64,000 nucleotides of DNA from Hyalangium gracile (GTDB lineage Bacteria; Myxococcota; Myxococcia; Myxococcales; Myxococcaceae), in the NCBI RefSeq assembly GCF_020103725.1, contig NZ_JAHXBG010000032.1, positions 1-64,000 on the forward strand, in the 5' to 3' direction. The notes beneath the pieces are model-generated. The model was not told the origin of the DNA. It saw only the letters and a list, made by a program, of their open reading frames with translations, and made no database searches. How positions within the stretch are numbered: the stretch's first letter is position 1; the number at the start of each line of letters is the position of its first letter. This document shows, piece by piece, positions 55,252-64,000 of the stretch. The position numbers and the translations under genes were made by a program.

Positions 55252-57291
55252 TCAGGCGACGTGGGTCTTCAGGAACACCCGGAGCGCCTCTGCCACGCTC
55301 CACGCCTGCGCGATGCACCCGCGCGGCCGGTAGGGCTCCGTCGCGTCGAAGATCTCGCTGATCTGCCCCACGCCCGCGTGCTCCAGGTGGTGCTCCAGCC
55401 CCTGCAGCAGCGCTCGCGCCGCCTTGATGTCCGGGTTCACCTTCAGCGTCGCGTCGATGTAGTGCCCGATCAGCCAGCCCCACACCGTTCCCTGGTGGTA
55501 GGCCGCGTCTCGCGCCCGCAGGTCCCCGTCGTAGTTGGCCTTGTAGTCCGGGTGTCCCTGCGCCAGGCTGCGTAGCCCCACTGGGGTCAGAAGATCCCGC
55601 CGCACCACCTCCAGCACCGCCTCCCACCGCTCGCGCCGCAGCACTGGATGGCGCAGCGAGATCGCGAACACCTGGTTGGGCCGGATGGCCGGATCGTCCT
55701 TGCCGCCCTCGCCATCCACCACGTCCAGCAGGCAGTTGCCGGCCGGGTTCCAGAAGCGCTTGTTGAAGCTGCCGTACACCCGCTCCGCCGCGCCCATGTA
55801 GGGCGTCGCGTCCTTGCCCAGCCGCTCGGCCCAGGTGGCCATCAGCCGCAGCGCGTTGAACCAGAGCGCGTTGATCTCCACCGCCTTGCCGCGCCGGGGC
55901 GTCACCACCCAGCCGTCCACCTTGGCGTCCATCCACGTGAGCTGGTAGCCCTCCGCGCCCTGCCGCAGCAGCCCGTCCGCCGGGTCGACGCCAATCCGGA
56001 AGCGCGTGCCTCGCAGGTGGTGCTCCACGATGCTGGCCAGCGTGGGGAACATGTCCTTCAGCAGCTCCGTGTCTCGTGTGGTCTCCACGTAGCGGTCCAC
56101 CGCGTGGAAGAACCAGAGCGTGGCGTCCGCCGTGTGGTACACGCCATCGTTCTCTCCGTCCGGGAAGTAGTTGGGGATCAGCCCGTCCTTCACGTAGTGC
56201 TGGAAGGTGCGCAGGATGGCCGCCGCCTCCCGGTACCGTCCCGTGCACAGCGCCAGCCCCTCGAGCGAGATCATCGTGTCCCGCCCCCAGTCCGTGAACC
56301 AGTGGTAGCCGGCGATGACGCTGCGCGCGTCCTGGCCGATCGAGCGCGCCCAGGCATCATCCGCCGGGCGCATCGGGTCGATGATGAACTGGTCCGCCGC
56401 CAGCACCATCCGCGCGGGCACTCCCGCGTGGGCCTCCGCCGGAGCCCGCGCCAGCAGCTTGCGCTCGCGCTCCCGCTCCAGCTCGAAGGTCTCCCGCGGG
56501 TTGCGATCCAGCACCCACCAGTCCTCCGTCGTGACGCCCAGCGCCAGGGGCTCTCCCTGCGCCACGCTGCACTCGAAGTAGCCAGGGCTGTGCTGGACCT
56601 CCGTGTGGTCATACCCGCGCGCCCGCTCCGTCCGGTAGAGCAGCGAGTGCGAGCTCTGGCTCAGCGCCACGAAGGGCACCGCGCAGCTCGCGTGCAGGCG
56701 CATCCGCATGCGAGGCGCGTCCTCCGTGGCCTGGAGCTCCACGCGCTGCCCCTGGATGCGGACTATGGGTTCGGACACCGTGCCGGCGATCGGCCCGTCA
56801 TGCGGCCGCGCCACCGGAAACGGCCGCAGCCGCAGGTGCACCTCGGGGCCCGAGACGTGCTCCCACTGCACGAAGAGGGTGTTCTCACCGTGCACCAGCA
56901 TCAGCTTCCGCCGCAGCCGCGACGGGCCCAGTTCGTACTCCCAGACCGGGATGAGCCCGTCCAGGTGGAAGCTCCGCAGGGTGGCCACGCCCTCCTGGAC
57001 GGAATGCCCATCCGCGTGCTCCTCGGCGCCGAGCAGGTACAGCTTGCCGCTCACCTGCGCCTGCTCCACCAGGCGAGCGAGCAGCACCACCCGGCCGCGC
57101 TTGGGCAGGCTGGGGACGAACAGGCCGTGGTAGCGGCGCGTGTTGCAGCCGGCCACCGTGCCGGAGGCATAGCCGCCTCTCCCGTTCGTCACCAGCCATT
57201 CCCGGCTGATGACGTCCGAGAGCTCCGGTCCACTCGTCCAGTCAAAGCCCAGGCGGGGCAGGGCGGGGGCAGGATTCTCAACGGGGTTCAC
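55252..57291 (-). CDS. glycogen debranching enzyme (amylo-alpha-1,6-glucosidase type)
   Basis: 679 residues. N-terminal beta domain (about 15-285: WLVTNGRGGYASGTVAG, YHGLFVPS) and a C-terminal (alpha/alpha)6 barrel (about 290-675) with WFTDWGRDTMISLEGL, GEYHTADATLWFF-like substrate residues and VWGWLIGHYIDA. This is the GDE_C type that hydrolyses alpha-1,6 branches of glycogen. GTG 57291 has GAGGAG 7 bp upstream. It overlaps the treZ stop by 14 bp, so the genes are one unit for alpha-glucan breakdown. Confidence 0.9.
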   Translation of the reverse strand: MNPVENPAPALPRLGFDWTSGPELSDVISREWLVTNGRGGYASGTVAGCNTRRYHGLFVPSLPKRGRVVLLARLVEQAQVSGKLYLLGAEEHADGHSVQEGVATLRSFHLDGLIPVWEYELGPSRLRRKLMLVHGENTLFVQWEHVSGPEVHLRLRPFPVARPHDGPIAGTVSEPIVRIQGQRVELQATEDAPRMRMRLHASCAVPFVALSQSSHSLLYRTERARGYDHTEVQHSPGYFECSVAQGEPLALGVTTEDWWVLDRNPRETFELERERERKLLARAPAEAHAGVPARMVLAADQFIIDPMRPADDAWARSIGQDARSVIAGYHWFTDWGRDTMISLEGLALCTGRYREAAAILRTFQHYVKDGLIPNYFPDGENDGVYHTADATLWFFHAVDRYVETTRDTELLKDMFPTLASIVEHHLRGTRFRIGVDPADGLLRQGAEGYQLTWMDAKVDGWVVTPRRGKAVEINALWFNALRLMATWAERLGKDATPYMGAAERVYGSFNKRFWNPAGNCLLDVVDGEGGKDDPAIRPNQVFAISLRHPVLRRERWEAVLEVVRRDLLTPVGLRSLAQGHPDYKANYDGDLRARDAAYHQGTVWGWLIGHYIDATLKVNPDIKAARALLQGLEHHLEHAGVGQISEIFDATEPYRPRGCIAQAWSVAEALRVFLKTHVA

Positions 57292-59176
57292 GCGGGGTCT
57301 CCTCGGTGCTCGCGAGCACCAGCGCTGTCTGTCCAGGAACGCGCAGCCGGCCCTCCCCTGGGAGTGCGGGTGCGCCCATACCGCCGAAGCGGACGTGCTC
57401 TGAAGACAGAAGGAGCCGCCAGATTTTTCCCGGCTCCGGCGCCAGGAGCGGCTCCGGGCACGGCTCCAGGTCCAACCCCGTGCCCAGGTTGAGCAGGAGC
57501 AGGCGGTCGCCCTCCTGCCCGCTGCCGAAGTAGCGCAGCACCAGCGCGTCCCGCGACAGCACCGCCCCCGCGATGCGGCTCGGGTCCTGCGCCGCGAACA
57601 CCGGATCCTCCCGGCGCAGGCGCAGCAGCTCCCGGTGCAGCGTCAGCGCCTCTCGGTTCCGCTCCCGCTCGGCCCACTCCAGCTTCGAGGCCCGGAAGGC
57701 CTGCTCTCCAATGGGCACGTCGTGCCCCTCCACCTCCAGCGCCTGGCGGGCGCTCGGGAACTGGGAGAGGAACTCGTTGCGCCCTTTGTGGACCAGCTTC
57801 TGCAAGTCCTGCTTGTGGTCCACGAAGTACAGGAAGGGCGAGGAGGCGAAGAACTCCTGCCCCATGAAGAGCATGGGCGTCTGTGGCAGCAGCAGCAGCA
57901 GCGTCGTCAGCGCCCGGGCCCTCGCGTAGCCGGCCACGACGTGCAGCCGCTGGCCCCGCAGCGTGTTGGCGAGCTGATCGTGGTTCTGCAGGTAGAAGAC
58001 GATCTGCTCGGGCGGGGTGCGCAGCAGCGGCGAGCCCCGGCGCTTCTTCTGCCAGGAGTAGTACTGCCCCTGGTACAGCGAGTTGCGCAGCGCGCAGGAC
58101 AGCAGCTCCTGGGCGGTGCCGCGGTAGTCCATCAGGTACGCCTCCGAGCGTCCCACGGAGGCCACTCGCGCCGAGTGGTGGAAGTCGTCCACCCACAGCC
58201 CGTCCGCGCCGTACCCGCTGCGCTCCGTCGGGGTGATCACCCGCGCGTCCTGGGGCTCGTTCTCGGCGATGAGGAGGAGCTTCCGCTTCCCGGCGGCGGC
58301 GCGCGTCTTCTCCACCAGCTCCCGGACGATGTGCCGGGGCGAGGCGTCATAGAGGCTCTGGGTGGCATCCAGCCGCAGCCCGTCGAAGTGGTACTCGGAC
58401 ACCCAGAGGCAGGCGTTCTGGATGAAGAACTCCCGCGAGGGGCCCGCCGCCTCCCCGTCATCGAAGTTGGTGGGATCGCCCCACTCGTTGGGGTACTTCG
58501 AGTTGAAGTAGCCCTGGGAGTACTGGGACAGGTAGTTCCCGTCCGGCCCCAGGTGGTTGTAGACGACGTCCAGGATGATGCCGAGCCCCAGCCGGTGCGC
58601 CTCGTCCACCAGCAGCCGCAGGTCATCCGGCTCGCCGTACACCGCGCAGGGCGCGAAGAGCGACACCCCGTCGTAGCCCCAGTTGTACCGGCCGGGGAAG
58701 GTGTGCAGGGGCATCAGCTCCACCACCGTGACGCCCAGCTCCTCGAGCAGGGGCAGCTTCGCCGCCGCGGCCGCGTAGGTGCCCTCGGGCGTGAAGGTGC
58801 CGACGTGCAGCTCGTAGATGACCTGGCCCTTCATGGAGGCCAGGCCGCGCCAGTCCCGGTCGGACCAGGCAAAGCGGCTCGGGTCCACGACGCGGGAGGG
58901 GCCATGAGGGCCCTCGGGCTGGAAGCGCGAGCAGGGATCCGGAAAGGTATCCCCGCCATCCAGCTGGTATTTGTACAGGGCACCCGCGGCAATCGCGTGG
59001 GTGCCCTCGAAGTAGCCGCCCGCCGTCCTCTCGAGCGGCAGGCAGCGCAGCCCGCTGGGATCGTGCAGACAGACGTCGACACTCCTCCGCCGAGGGGCCC
59101 AGACGCGAAAGCGCGTCCTTCCATCACCGAGAACCCGAGCACCGAGGGTGAGCTGGAACGGCGTATTGGAGTCCAA
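57278..59176 (-). CDS. treZ: malto-oligosyltrehalose trehalohydrolase
   Basis: 632 residues of GH13 type. The N-terminal carbohydrate-binding domain (about 8-100, FRVWAPRRRSVDV) precedes the barrel: VELMPLHTFPGRYNWGYDG, LDVVYNHLGPDGNYL, the nucleophile Asp in DGLRLDATQSLYD, and acid Glu in LIAENEPQD. TreZ releases trehalose from maltooligosyl trehalose. TTG 59176 is chosen because GGGAGG sits at good spacing and it gives the usual short N terminus; the frame stays open to 59242. TreY is not next to it; the following gene is the debranching enzyme. Confidence 0.9.
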   Translation of the reverse strand: MDSNTPFQLTLGARVLGDGRTRFRVWAPRRRSVDVCLHDPSGLRCLPLERTAGGYFEGTHAIAAGALYKYQLDGGDTFPDPCSRFQPEGPHGPSRVVDPSRFAWSDRDWRGLASMKGQVIYELHVGTFTPEGTYAAAAAKLPLLEELGVTVVELMPLHTFPGRYNWGYDGVSLFAPCAVYGEPDDLRLLVDEAHRLGLGIILDVVYNHLGPDGNYLSQYSQGYFNSKYPNEWGDPTNFDDGEAAGPSREFFIQNACLWVSEYHFDGLRLDATQSLYDASPRHIVRELVEKTRAAAGKRKLLLIAENEPQDARVITPTERSGYGADGLWVDDFHHSARVASVGRSEAYLMDYRGTAQELLSCALRNSLYQGQYYSWQKKRRGSPLLRTPPEQIVFYLQNHDQLANTLRGQRLHVVAGYARARALTTLLLLLPQTPMLFMGQEFFASSPFLYFVDHKQDLQKLVHKGRNEFLSQFPSARQALEVEGHDVPIGEQAFRASKLEWAERERNREALTLHRELLRLRREDPVFAAQDPSRIAGAVLSRDALVLRYFGSGQEGDRLLLLNLGTGLDLEPCPEPLLAPEPGKIWRLLLSSEHVRFGGMGAPALPGEGRLRVPGQTALVLASTEETPREPR

Positions 59177-59366
59177 TGGCTCCCTCCCGAGAAGTGACGC
59201 GTCGCCGGAAACTTGGAGGCGACCGGACCCGACGTGAAGCAACGCTGGCGAGCGTTCCTGGCGCTCGTTGGGGAGCCTGCTCCTCGGGCGGAGGGTGGCG
59301 GAGGGCCTCTGTCCTCTCGAGCGAGGCCCCCGCCGCCGGTAACAAATTCAGGTGCTGCCCTGCTTT

Positions 59367-59561
59367 TCAGGCCTCCTTGGCCAGGCCTTCCGGAGCTGCC
59401 GTCAGCTTGCCCTGCAGCATCGCGCTGCCGGCATAGAGGCTGGCGCCCACCAGCCCCAGCACCGCGGCCTCCGAGAGCGGGCCGAGCACCGAGCCCAGCA
59501 CCGCCATCGCCACGCCACCCGACATGAACGCCGCCACCATCGCCGCCGCCGCCTTCCTCAT
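59367..59561 (-). CDS. small hydrophobic membrane protein
   Basis: 64 residues: basic N terminus (MRKAAAAM) then two Ala/Gly/Val-rich hydrophobic segments (about 8-28 and 34-52) and a polar end. AGGAGGG lies about 9 bp before ATG 59561. No family recognised; small glycine-rich membrane proteins of this type can be structural or stress-related. The Shine-Dalgarno match and hydrophobic pattern support it, but it is short. Confidence 0.5.
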   Translation of the reverse strand: MRKAAAAMVAAFMSGGVAMAVLGSVLGPLSEAAVLGLVGASLYAGSAMLQGKLTAAPEGLAKEA

Positions 59562-59936
59562 CTCTTCCACCCTCCTCATCTATCGGGGCCCGTCGCCCGT
59601 CACTCTCGTGCCTCTGTCCTTTCAATCTATGTGCCGGGCTCGCGCGCTTCAGGAGGGAAGGCGCGAGGCAAAAGGAAGGAAAACCTTTTCCCACCCTGGG
59701 TGCCGATCCTTGGAAACCGACGGGAGGATCGCACGTCGCGTTCCGGAAAATTTTCCCGGACCGCAAGGCATCTTTGGGGAGGGCAACGCGCAACCCACCG
59801 CGATCCATTGGTTTTCCTCTCCTGGGGAGCGTGGCACGCGCGGTGCTACGGCAAGCCCGCCGAAGGAACAACGCTTCAACACGCCAGTACGGCGTGGGGG
59901 CGAGTAGCGGACACACGGATGGAGGAGAGGCGAACA
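59562..59936 (+). promoter_or_regulatory. regulatory region of the polysaccharide export operon
   Basis: 375 bp with no supported gene. TGGCACGCGCGGTGCT at 59832-59847 matches the sigma-54 consensus at all but one position (GTGC for TTGC), with GG and GC 10 bp apart, about 90 bp before the wza-like start. Upstream are two GGAAAA/TTTTCC inverted repeats (59678-59691 with a 2-bp centre, and the perfect palindrome 59745-59756), 67 bp apart, plus CGATCCT/AGGATCG (59704-59710 with 59725-59731). These may be enhancer sites for an NtrC-type activator. Confidence 0.55.
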
Positions 59937-60509
59937 ATGAGCAAGACGCGGGCGAGTTTCTGGGCGGTGGTGGGCGTGCTGCTCCTGGCAGGGTGCGCCC
60001 ACAAGCCGGCGATGAAGGTGGACAACTCGGATCAGCCGTACCGCATCGGGCGCGAGGACGTGCTGGATGTCGCGGTGTGGAGGGACGCGGATCTGTCCCG
60101 CACGCTGCCGGTGCGTCCGGATGGCTACATCTCCATGCCCATGACGGGCGACGTGCTGGCCGCGGGCAAGACGCCCACCGAGCTGGCCGAGGAGATCAAG
60201 GGCCGGCTGCAGCCGTACGTCCAGGAGCCGCGAGTCACCGTCATCGTTCGTGAGGTGAACAGCAGCCGCATCTTCGTCACGGGCGAAGTCACCCACCCGG
60301 GCGCCTACCCGCTGCGCGGACGCGTCTCGCTGGTGCAGGCCATCGCGCTGGCCGGCGGCTTCACGGACTTCGCGAACTCGGACGGCATCACCGTCATTCG
60401 CAGCGATGGCCAGGGCGGGAAGATCCCCGTGCGCTACAGCGATCTGATCTCCTCGGACGGCAACGGGGACGTCATCCTGCGCCCGGGTGACACCATCGTC
60501 GTGCCGTGA
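59937..60509 (+). CDS. Wza-like polysaccharide export lipoprotein
   Basis: 190 residues. Lipoprotein signal with lipobox LLAGC (C20 approx.), a Poly_export domain (YRIGREDVLDVAVWRDADLSRTLPVRPDGYISMPMTGDV) and a SLBB domain (VNSSRIFVTGEVTHPGAYPL). It forms the outer-membrane channel for exopolysaccharide export, but is much shorter than E. coli Wza, lacking the C-terminal helix region, as in other myxobacterial homologues. ATG 59937 with GGAGGAGAGG. First gene of the operon. Confidence 0.9.
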   Translation: MSKTRASFWAVVGVLLLAGCAHKPAMKVDNSDQPYRIGREDVLDVAVWRDADLSRTLPVRPDGYISMPMTGDVLAAGKTPTELAEEIKGRLQPYVQEPRVTVIVREVNSSRIFVTGEVTHPGAYPLRGRVSLVQAIALAGGFTDFANSDGITVIRSDGQGGKIPVRYSDLISSDGNGDVILRPGDTIVVP

Positions 60510-60568
60510 GGCGACGGGTGAGGGCAATCGAGGGCGAGGGGGCGGGGATGCGTGCAAGGAGGGCGGCG

Positions 60569-61714
60569 ATGATGGGTGGCGTGAGGAAGCTTCTGGCGGC
60601 GTGCATGTTGCTGGCCGGGCCTTCCGCGATGGCGGCACAAGTCCTGGATCCCTCGCTGCGGTTCACCGCGGAGGAGCGCTACGACGACGACTTCCGGCTC
60701 GCCGATGGCGCGACCGGTGGTCAGTTCATGACCAAGCTGTCTCCGCGGCTGGGGCTGGAGCTGAAGGATCCGCGCTCCACGGGCGAGGCCTTCTACGCGG
60801 CCGACCTGCTCGTGCGGCACGGCTCGGGCAACGCGACGCTGGACCACCGGGGTGGGCTGTCGTTGAGCCACGCGCTGTCCCGGCGGCTCAAGCTGGACTT
60901 CACCGGACGCATCTTCCGGGTGACGGATCCCACGTCGCTGCCTCGCGAGGGAGTGGCGCGCACGCTGTCGCCCACGCTCTACGGGCAGGCGCGGGTCTCC
61001 GTCTCGAATCGCGCCACGCAGCGCCTGGATGTCCGGGCCAACTACGCCTTCGAGGGGGCCAAGGTGTACGAGGAGGGCCGCGAGCCCGGCTTCGTCCACA
61101 CGCCCTCGCTCGAGGCCTGGTACCGGAGCACCCGGCGGCTGACCCTGGGGCTCGAGTATCGCTACCAGGGCTTCATCTTCGGAGAGAAGTTCTCCGACGC
61201 GCACGGCGCCTCCGCGGCCCTGCGCTACCGGTTGACCCGGCCCACGACGCTGACGGTGCGCGGCGGGCCCGTGCTCTACACCTCGCCCGAGGGAGAGTCC
61301 GGGTGGCTGCCTCGCTTCTCGGTGGAGCTGGCTCGGGAAGGGGAGCTGCTCGATCTGGGCGTGGCGGTGGGGCATGACCTGGTGGGTGCCAGCGGCTTCA
61401 CCAACGCGCTGTGGGCGGACTACGCGTCGGTGGTGGTGGGCCGGCGCCTCAGCAGTCGGCTGACCGCGAATGCCGCGGCCAGCTTCTTCCGTAACGGTCG
61501 TGCGCCGGGCGAGGGCGCCTTCCGCTTGTACGACTCGCCGTATGTGTCGCAGGGCTATGCAGTGGGAGGCAGCGTCGATTACCGGCTCAACCGGTACCTG
61601 ACGCTGCAGGGGGCCGTGGACCGCATCGCCCAGGTGGGCGAGGGAGACGCGGCGGCTGGGGTGAACCTGGCGCGCAACGTCTTTGCGGTCCGGATGTTGA
61701 TCTCGGCTTGGTAG
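60569..61714 (+). CDS. outer-membrane beta-barrel-like protein of the polysaccharide operon
   Basis: 381 residues from ATG 60569, which has AAGGAGGG 5 bp upstream; a GTG at 60506 (overlapping the wza stop) is the longer alternative. Signal peptide (about 1-22, ending AMA). The rest alternates short strands (LDPSLRFTAEERYDDDF, RLTLGLEYRYQGF, QGAVDRIAQ) and ends in a hydrophobic strand with terminal Trp, as for an outer-membrane barrel. It likely accompanies secretion of the polymer, though no family is certain. Confidence 0.75.
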   Translation: MMGGVRKLLAACMLLAGPSAMAAQVLDPSLRFTAEERYDDDFRLADGATGGQFMTKLSPRLGLELKDPRSTGEAFYAADLLVRHGSGNATLDHRGGLSLSHALSRRLKLDFTGRIFRVTDPTSLPREGVARTLSPTLYGQARVSVSNRATQRLDVRANYAFEGAKVYEEGREPGFVHTPSLEAWYRSTRRLTLGLEYRYQGFIFGEKFSDAHGASAALRYRLTRPTTLTVRGGPVLYTSPEGESGWLPRFSVELAREGELLDLGVAVGHDLVGASGFTNALWADYASVVVGRRLSSRLTANAAASFFRNGRAPGEGAFRLYDSPYVSQGYAVGGSVDYRLNRYLTLQGAVDRIAQVGEGDAAAGVNLARNVFAVRMLISAW

Positions 61715-61739
61715 TGCACCTGAGGAGGAGGAGCAGAAC

Positions 61740-63149
61740 ATGGAGCGTGGGATGACGGCGGACCAGGTGCTGGTGGCCCTGTGGCGCCGCAAGGCCCTGG
61801 TAGGGGCCATCGCAGCAGCGGTGTTCGCGGTGGGAGCGGCCGTCGTGATGACCCGGCCGAGCATGTACGAGGCGTCCTCGGTGGTCCGCGTGGAGCCTCA
61901 GCGGCCCAGTGAGGAGATGGTGCAGCGCACCGTGAGCGAGCTGATCGAACAGCGCCTGCTCACCGTTCGCCAGGAGCTGATGGCCCGGCCGGTGCTCGAG
62001 AAGGCCATCCAGGAGATGAACCTCTATCCGGACATCGTGTCGGAGAAGGGCATCGAGGCCGCGGTGGCGCAGATGCGCAAGGACCTCACGATCAAGGTCG
62101 AGGGTGAGAACGCCTTCGAGCTCACGTACGCGAACCGGGATCCGCAGGTGGCGTCGCAGGTGGCCAACCGCCTGCCGGCCATCTTCGCGGAGGAGACGCT
62201 CAAGCTGCGCCAGGCGCAGGCTTCGCGCGCCACCCAGCTCTTCACCGAGGAGATGGACGCGCTGGCCAAGAGCGTGTCCGCCTGGGAGAAGCGCATCGCC
62301 CAGTTCAAGGTGGACCACATGGGCGAGCTGCCCGAGCAGCTGGAGATGAACATGCGCGGGCTGGAGCGCGTGAGCCACCTGCTGCAGACCAAGTCCGAGG
62401 AGCTGCGCGCGGCCGAGGCCCGGCGCTCGGATCTGGCCCGGGCTCGCAACGCCGCCGACAGCGAGGCGGGCCGCCTGGAGGCCGCGGAGAACGGGCTGAC
62501 CCGGGAGCTGGTCGCCGCCCGTACCTCTTGGACGGAGGATCACCCCGAGGTGAAGCGCCTGCAGAACGAGCTGGGCGCCCTGTCCTCCAAGCGCAAGGAC
62601 GCCGAGGGCCGCATGGTGGCCGAGCGCCAGGAGCGCGCCCGCGTCGCCGAGCTCATCGGCAGCATCCAGACGGAGATCAAGGACCTGCAGAACCAGGCCG
62701 AGACGTTCCAGAAGCGCCTGGACAGCACTCCGCGCTGGGCCCACGAGCTGGGCGTGATGAACCGGGACTATGAGATTGCCCGCACCAAGTACCAGAGCGT
62801 GGTGTCTCGCCGGGTGGAGGCGGAGATCGCCGAGGAGCTGGAGGCCAAGAGCTCCAAGAGCCTGTTCAACGTCATCTCTCCGGCGGGCGTGCCCGCCACC
62901 CCGGCCCGGCCGGATCGCTTTGGCGGCCTGCTCATCTCGCTGCTGATCGCCCTGGGCGCTGGCGTGCTCACCGGCGTGGTGCTCGAGATGCGCGACGACA
63001 GCATCCGCGACGGCCACGAGCTGCGCGAGCGGATCACCCTGCCAGTCCTGGCGGTGGTCCCGAACATGCAGGGGAAGACGGAGAAGCGGGTGTTGATGCC
63101 CTCGTCGACGACGCGGAACGGGATTTCTTCCCCGACCACGTTGAACTGA
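61740..63149 (+). CDS. Wzz/GumC-type chain-length determinant protein
   Basis: 469 residues. Wzz domain (about 5-100) with the first membrane helix (ALVGAIAAAVFAVGAAVVM) and a long periplasmic coiled coil (about 145-330), then the second membrane helix (about 395-415, GGLLISLLIALGAGVLTGVVL) after a Pro-rich PAGVPATPARPDRF motif. It sets polymer length and works with the BY-kinase encoded next. AGGAGGAGGAG precedes ATG 61740. No fused kinase, so the system is split into two chains. Confidence 0.9.
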   Translation: MERGMTADQVLVALWRRKALVGAIAAAVFAVGAAVVMTRPSMYEASSVVRVEPQRPSEEMVQRTVSELIEQRLLTVRQELMARPVLEKAIQEMNLYPDIVSEKGIEAAVAQMRKDLTIKVEGENAFELTYANRDPQVASQVANRLPAIFAEETLKLRQAQASRATQLFTEEMDALAKSVSAWEKRIAQFKVDHMGELPEQLEMNMRGLERVSHLLQTKSEELRAAEARRSDLARARNAADSEAGRLEAAENGLTRELVAARTSWTEDHPEVKRLQNELGALSSKRKDAEGRMVAERQERARVAELIGSIQTEIKDLQNQAETFQKRLDSTPRWAHELGVMNRDYEIARTKYQSVVSRRVEAEIAEELEAKSSKSLFNVISPAGVPATPARPDRFGGLLISLLIALGAGVLTGVVLEMRDDSIRDGHELRERITLPVLAVVPNMQGKTEKRVLMPSSTTRNGISSPTTLN

Positions 63150-63181
63150 GGCTGAAAAAAGGAAGCTGAGGGGAGATGGCA

Positions 63182-63919
63182 ATGGATCAGACGATGGAGC
63201 GGGCGGGCAACTTCCTTCCTCGAGTGGACGAGTCGGCGGGCAACCCGAACGCAGTGGATCGCCGGGTGGTGACGCTGACGGCCCCGGCCTCGGCCGCGGC
63301 CGAGCAGTACCGCACCCTGTACTACCGGCTGGAGCGGATGCGGGAGGTGAAGCCGATGAAGGTCATCGCCTTCACCTCGGCCATGCCGGGCGAGGGCAAG
63401 ACGGTGACGGCGGTGAACCTGGCGCTGGCGGCGGCCAAGGCCAACCCGGAGCGGCGCATCCTGCTCATCGACGCGGACCTGCGTCGCAGCCAGGTGGCCT
63501 CCGTGCTGGGCATCCGCGGCAAGACGGGCCTGGCGGAGCTGCTGGCCGGTGAGTGCGATGTCCGGGATGTGGTGCGCCGCTTCAACGCGACGCGCCTGGC
63601 GGTCATCCCGGCCGACAGCACGCCGGAGGATGCCACGCAGGTGCTGGCCAGCGGCCGGATGAAGCAGTTCCTCAAGGCGGTGCGCGACAACTTCGATGAG
63701 GTGTACATCGATCTGCCGCCCACGCTGCCCTTCGCGGATGCGGCCATCCTGAGCCACCTGACGGACGGGGTGCTCATGGTGGTGAGGGCCAACGTCACGC
63801 CGGGCAAGGCGGTCAACCAGGCGGTGGAGCAGCTGGGCGGCGCGCCCATCCTGGGCTGCGTGCTGAACGGGGCGGAGGTGAACACCACTCCGTACCTGAA
63901 GAACTACATCAAGAAGTAA
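63182..63919 (+). CDS. CpsD/CapB-type tyrosine kinase-like ATPase (BY-kinase)
   Basis: 245 residues. Walker A SAMPGEGKT at 66-74, Walker A' LLIDADLRRS, Walker B VYIDLPP. The C terminus has only two tyrosines (PYLKNYIKK) rather than a rich Tyr cluster, so autophosphorylation capacity may be reduced. It pairs with the Wzz protein to control polysaccharide polymerisation. ATG 63182 (6 bp after GAGGGGAG) is preferred over ATG 63176, which would abut the ribosome site. The operon continues past the window. Confidence 0.88.
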   Translation: MDQTMERAGNFLPRVDESAGNPNAVDRRVVTLTAPASAAAEQYRTLYYRLERMREVKPMKVIAFTSAMPGEGKTVTAVNLALAAAKANPERRILLIDADLRRSQVASVLGIRGKTGLAELLAGECDVRDVVRRFNATRLAVIPADSTPEDATQVLASGRMKQFLKAVRDNFDEVYIDLPPTLPFADAAILSHLTDGVLMVVRANVTPGKAVNQAVEQLGGAPILGCVLNGAEVNTTPYLKNYIKK

Positions 63920-64000
63920 GGGCTGGGGTGGTACCCCGTCGCTCCCCTCGGGTTCGGGGGGAGCGGCGGTTGCGGTTCGGAAGTTTCAATGGGCGGGTGG

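Overview
The window looks like a high-GC myxobacterial chromosome, most likely suborder Cystobacterineae. This is inferred from gene content: several eukaryote-like Ser/Thr kinases, FHA and zinc-ribbon proteins, a DUF2381 paralogue, a DUF4388 protein, sigma-54 enhancer-binding regulation and a Wza/Wzz/BY-kinase polysaccharide operon. Species cannot be fixed from this sequence alone.

Positions 1-12350 are accessory DNA. The left part (1-4059) has the gene order of a phage satellite: two small HTH/excisionase-like genes, a prim-pol plus SF3 helicase replication protein, an iteron-like noncoding segment, and a terminase small-subunit-like protein. From 4060 to 10448 come cargo genes: a zinc-ribbon DUF4145 protein, a DUF2381 protein with a receptor-type kinase, and an Apea/HEPN-like protein. 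Related GC-rich noncoding repeats separate them. A probable pseudokinase and an XRE regulator follow. The island abuts the 3' end of a tRNA-Glu gene (minus strand), which is followed by tRNA-Lys. No integrase is inside the window, so the left end lies outside it.

From 12685 the sequence is core chromosome. It holds GreB, PIN-PhoH, DUF493, a methyltransferase, a lipid kinase, DnaK, a DCC-family thiol protein, a MoxR/VWA/coiled-coil trio, a DacZ-like diadenylate cyclase facing a DksA/TraR protein, a kinase flanked by two FHA proteins that share its zinc ribbon, and Rel. Then come RidA, a triple-DsbA exported protein, TusA, an ABC exporter, a PBP transpeptidase, an active/inactive trypsin-like pair and DUF4388.

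From 43994 to 64000 are a glutaredoxin-like gene that carries a consensus sigma-54 promoter, a degenerate REC-GGDEF gene and an NtrC-type activator; an SDR protein; a TPR protein; an aromatic amino acid block (DAHP synthase and two tandem prephenate dehydratases); an APC permease; an EVE protein; a glycogen/trehalose pair (debranching enzyme and TreZ); and, behind a second sigma-54-like promoter, the start of a Wza/outer-membrane barrel/Wzz/BY-kinase operon that runs off the right edge.
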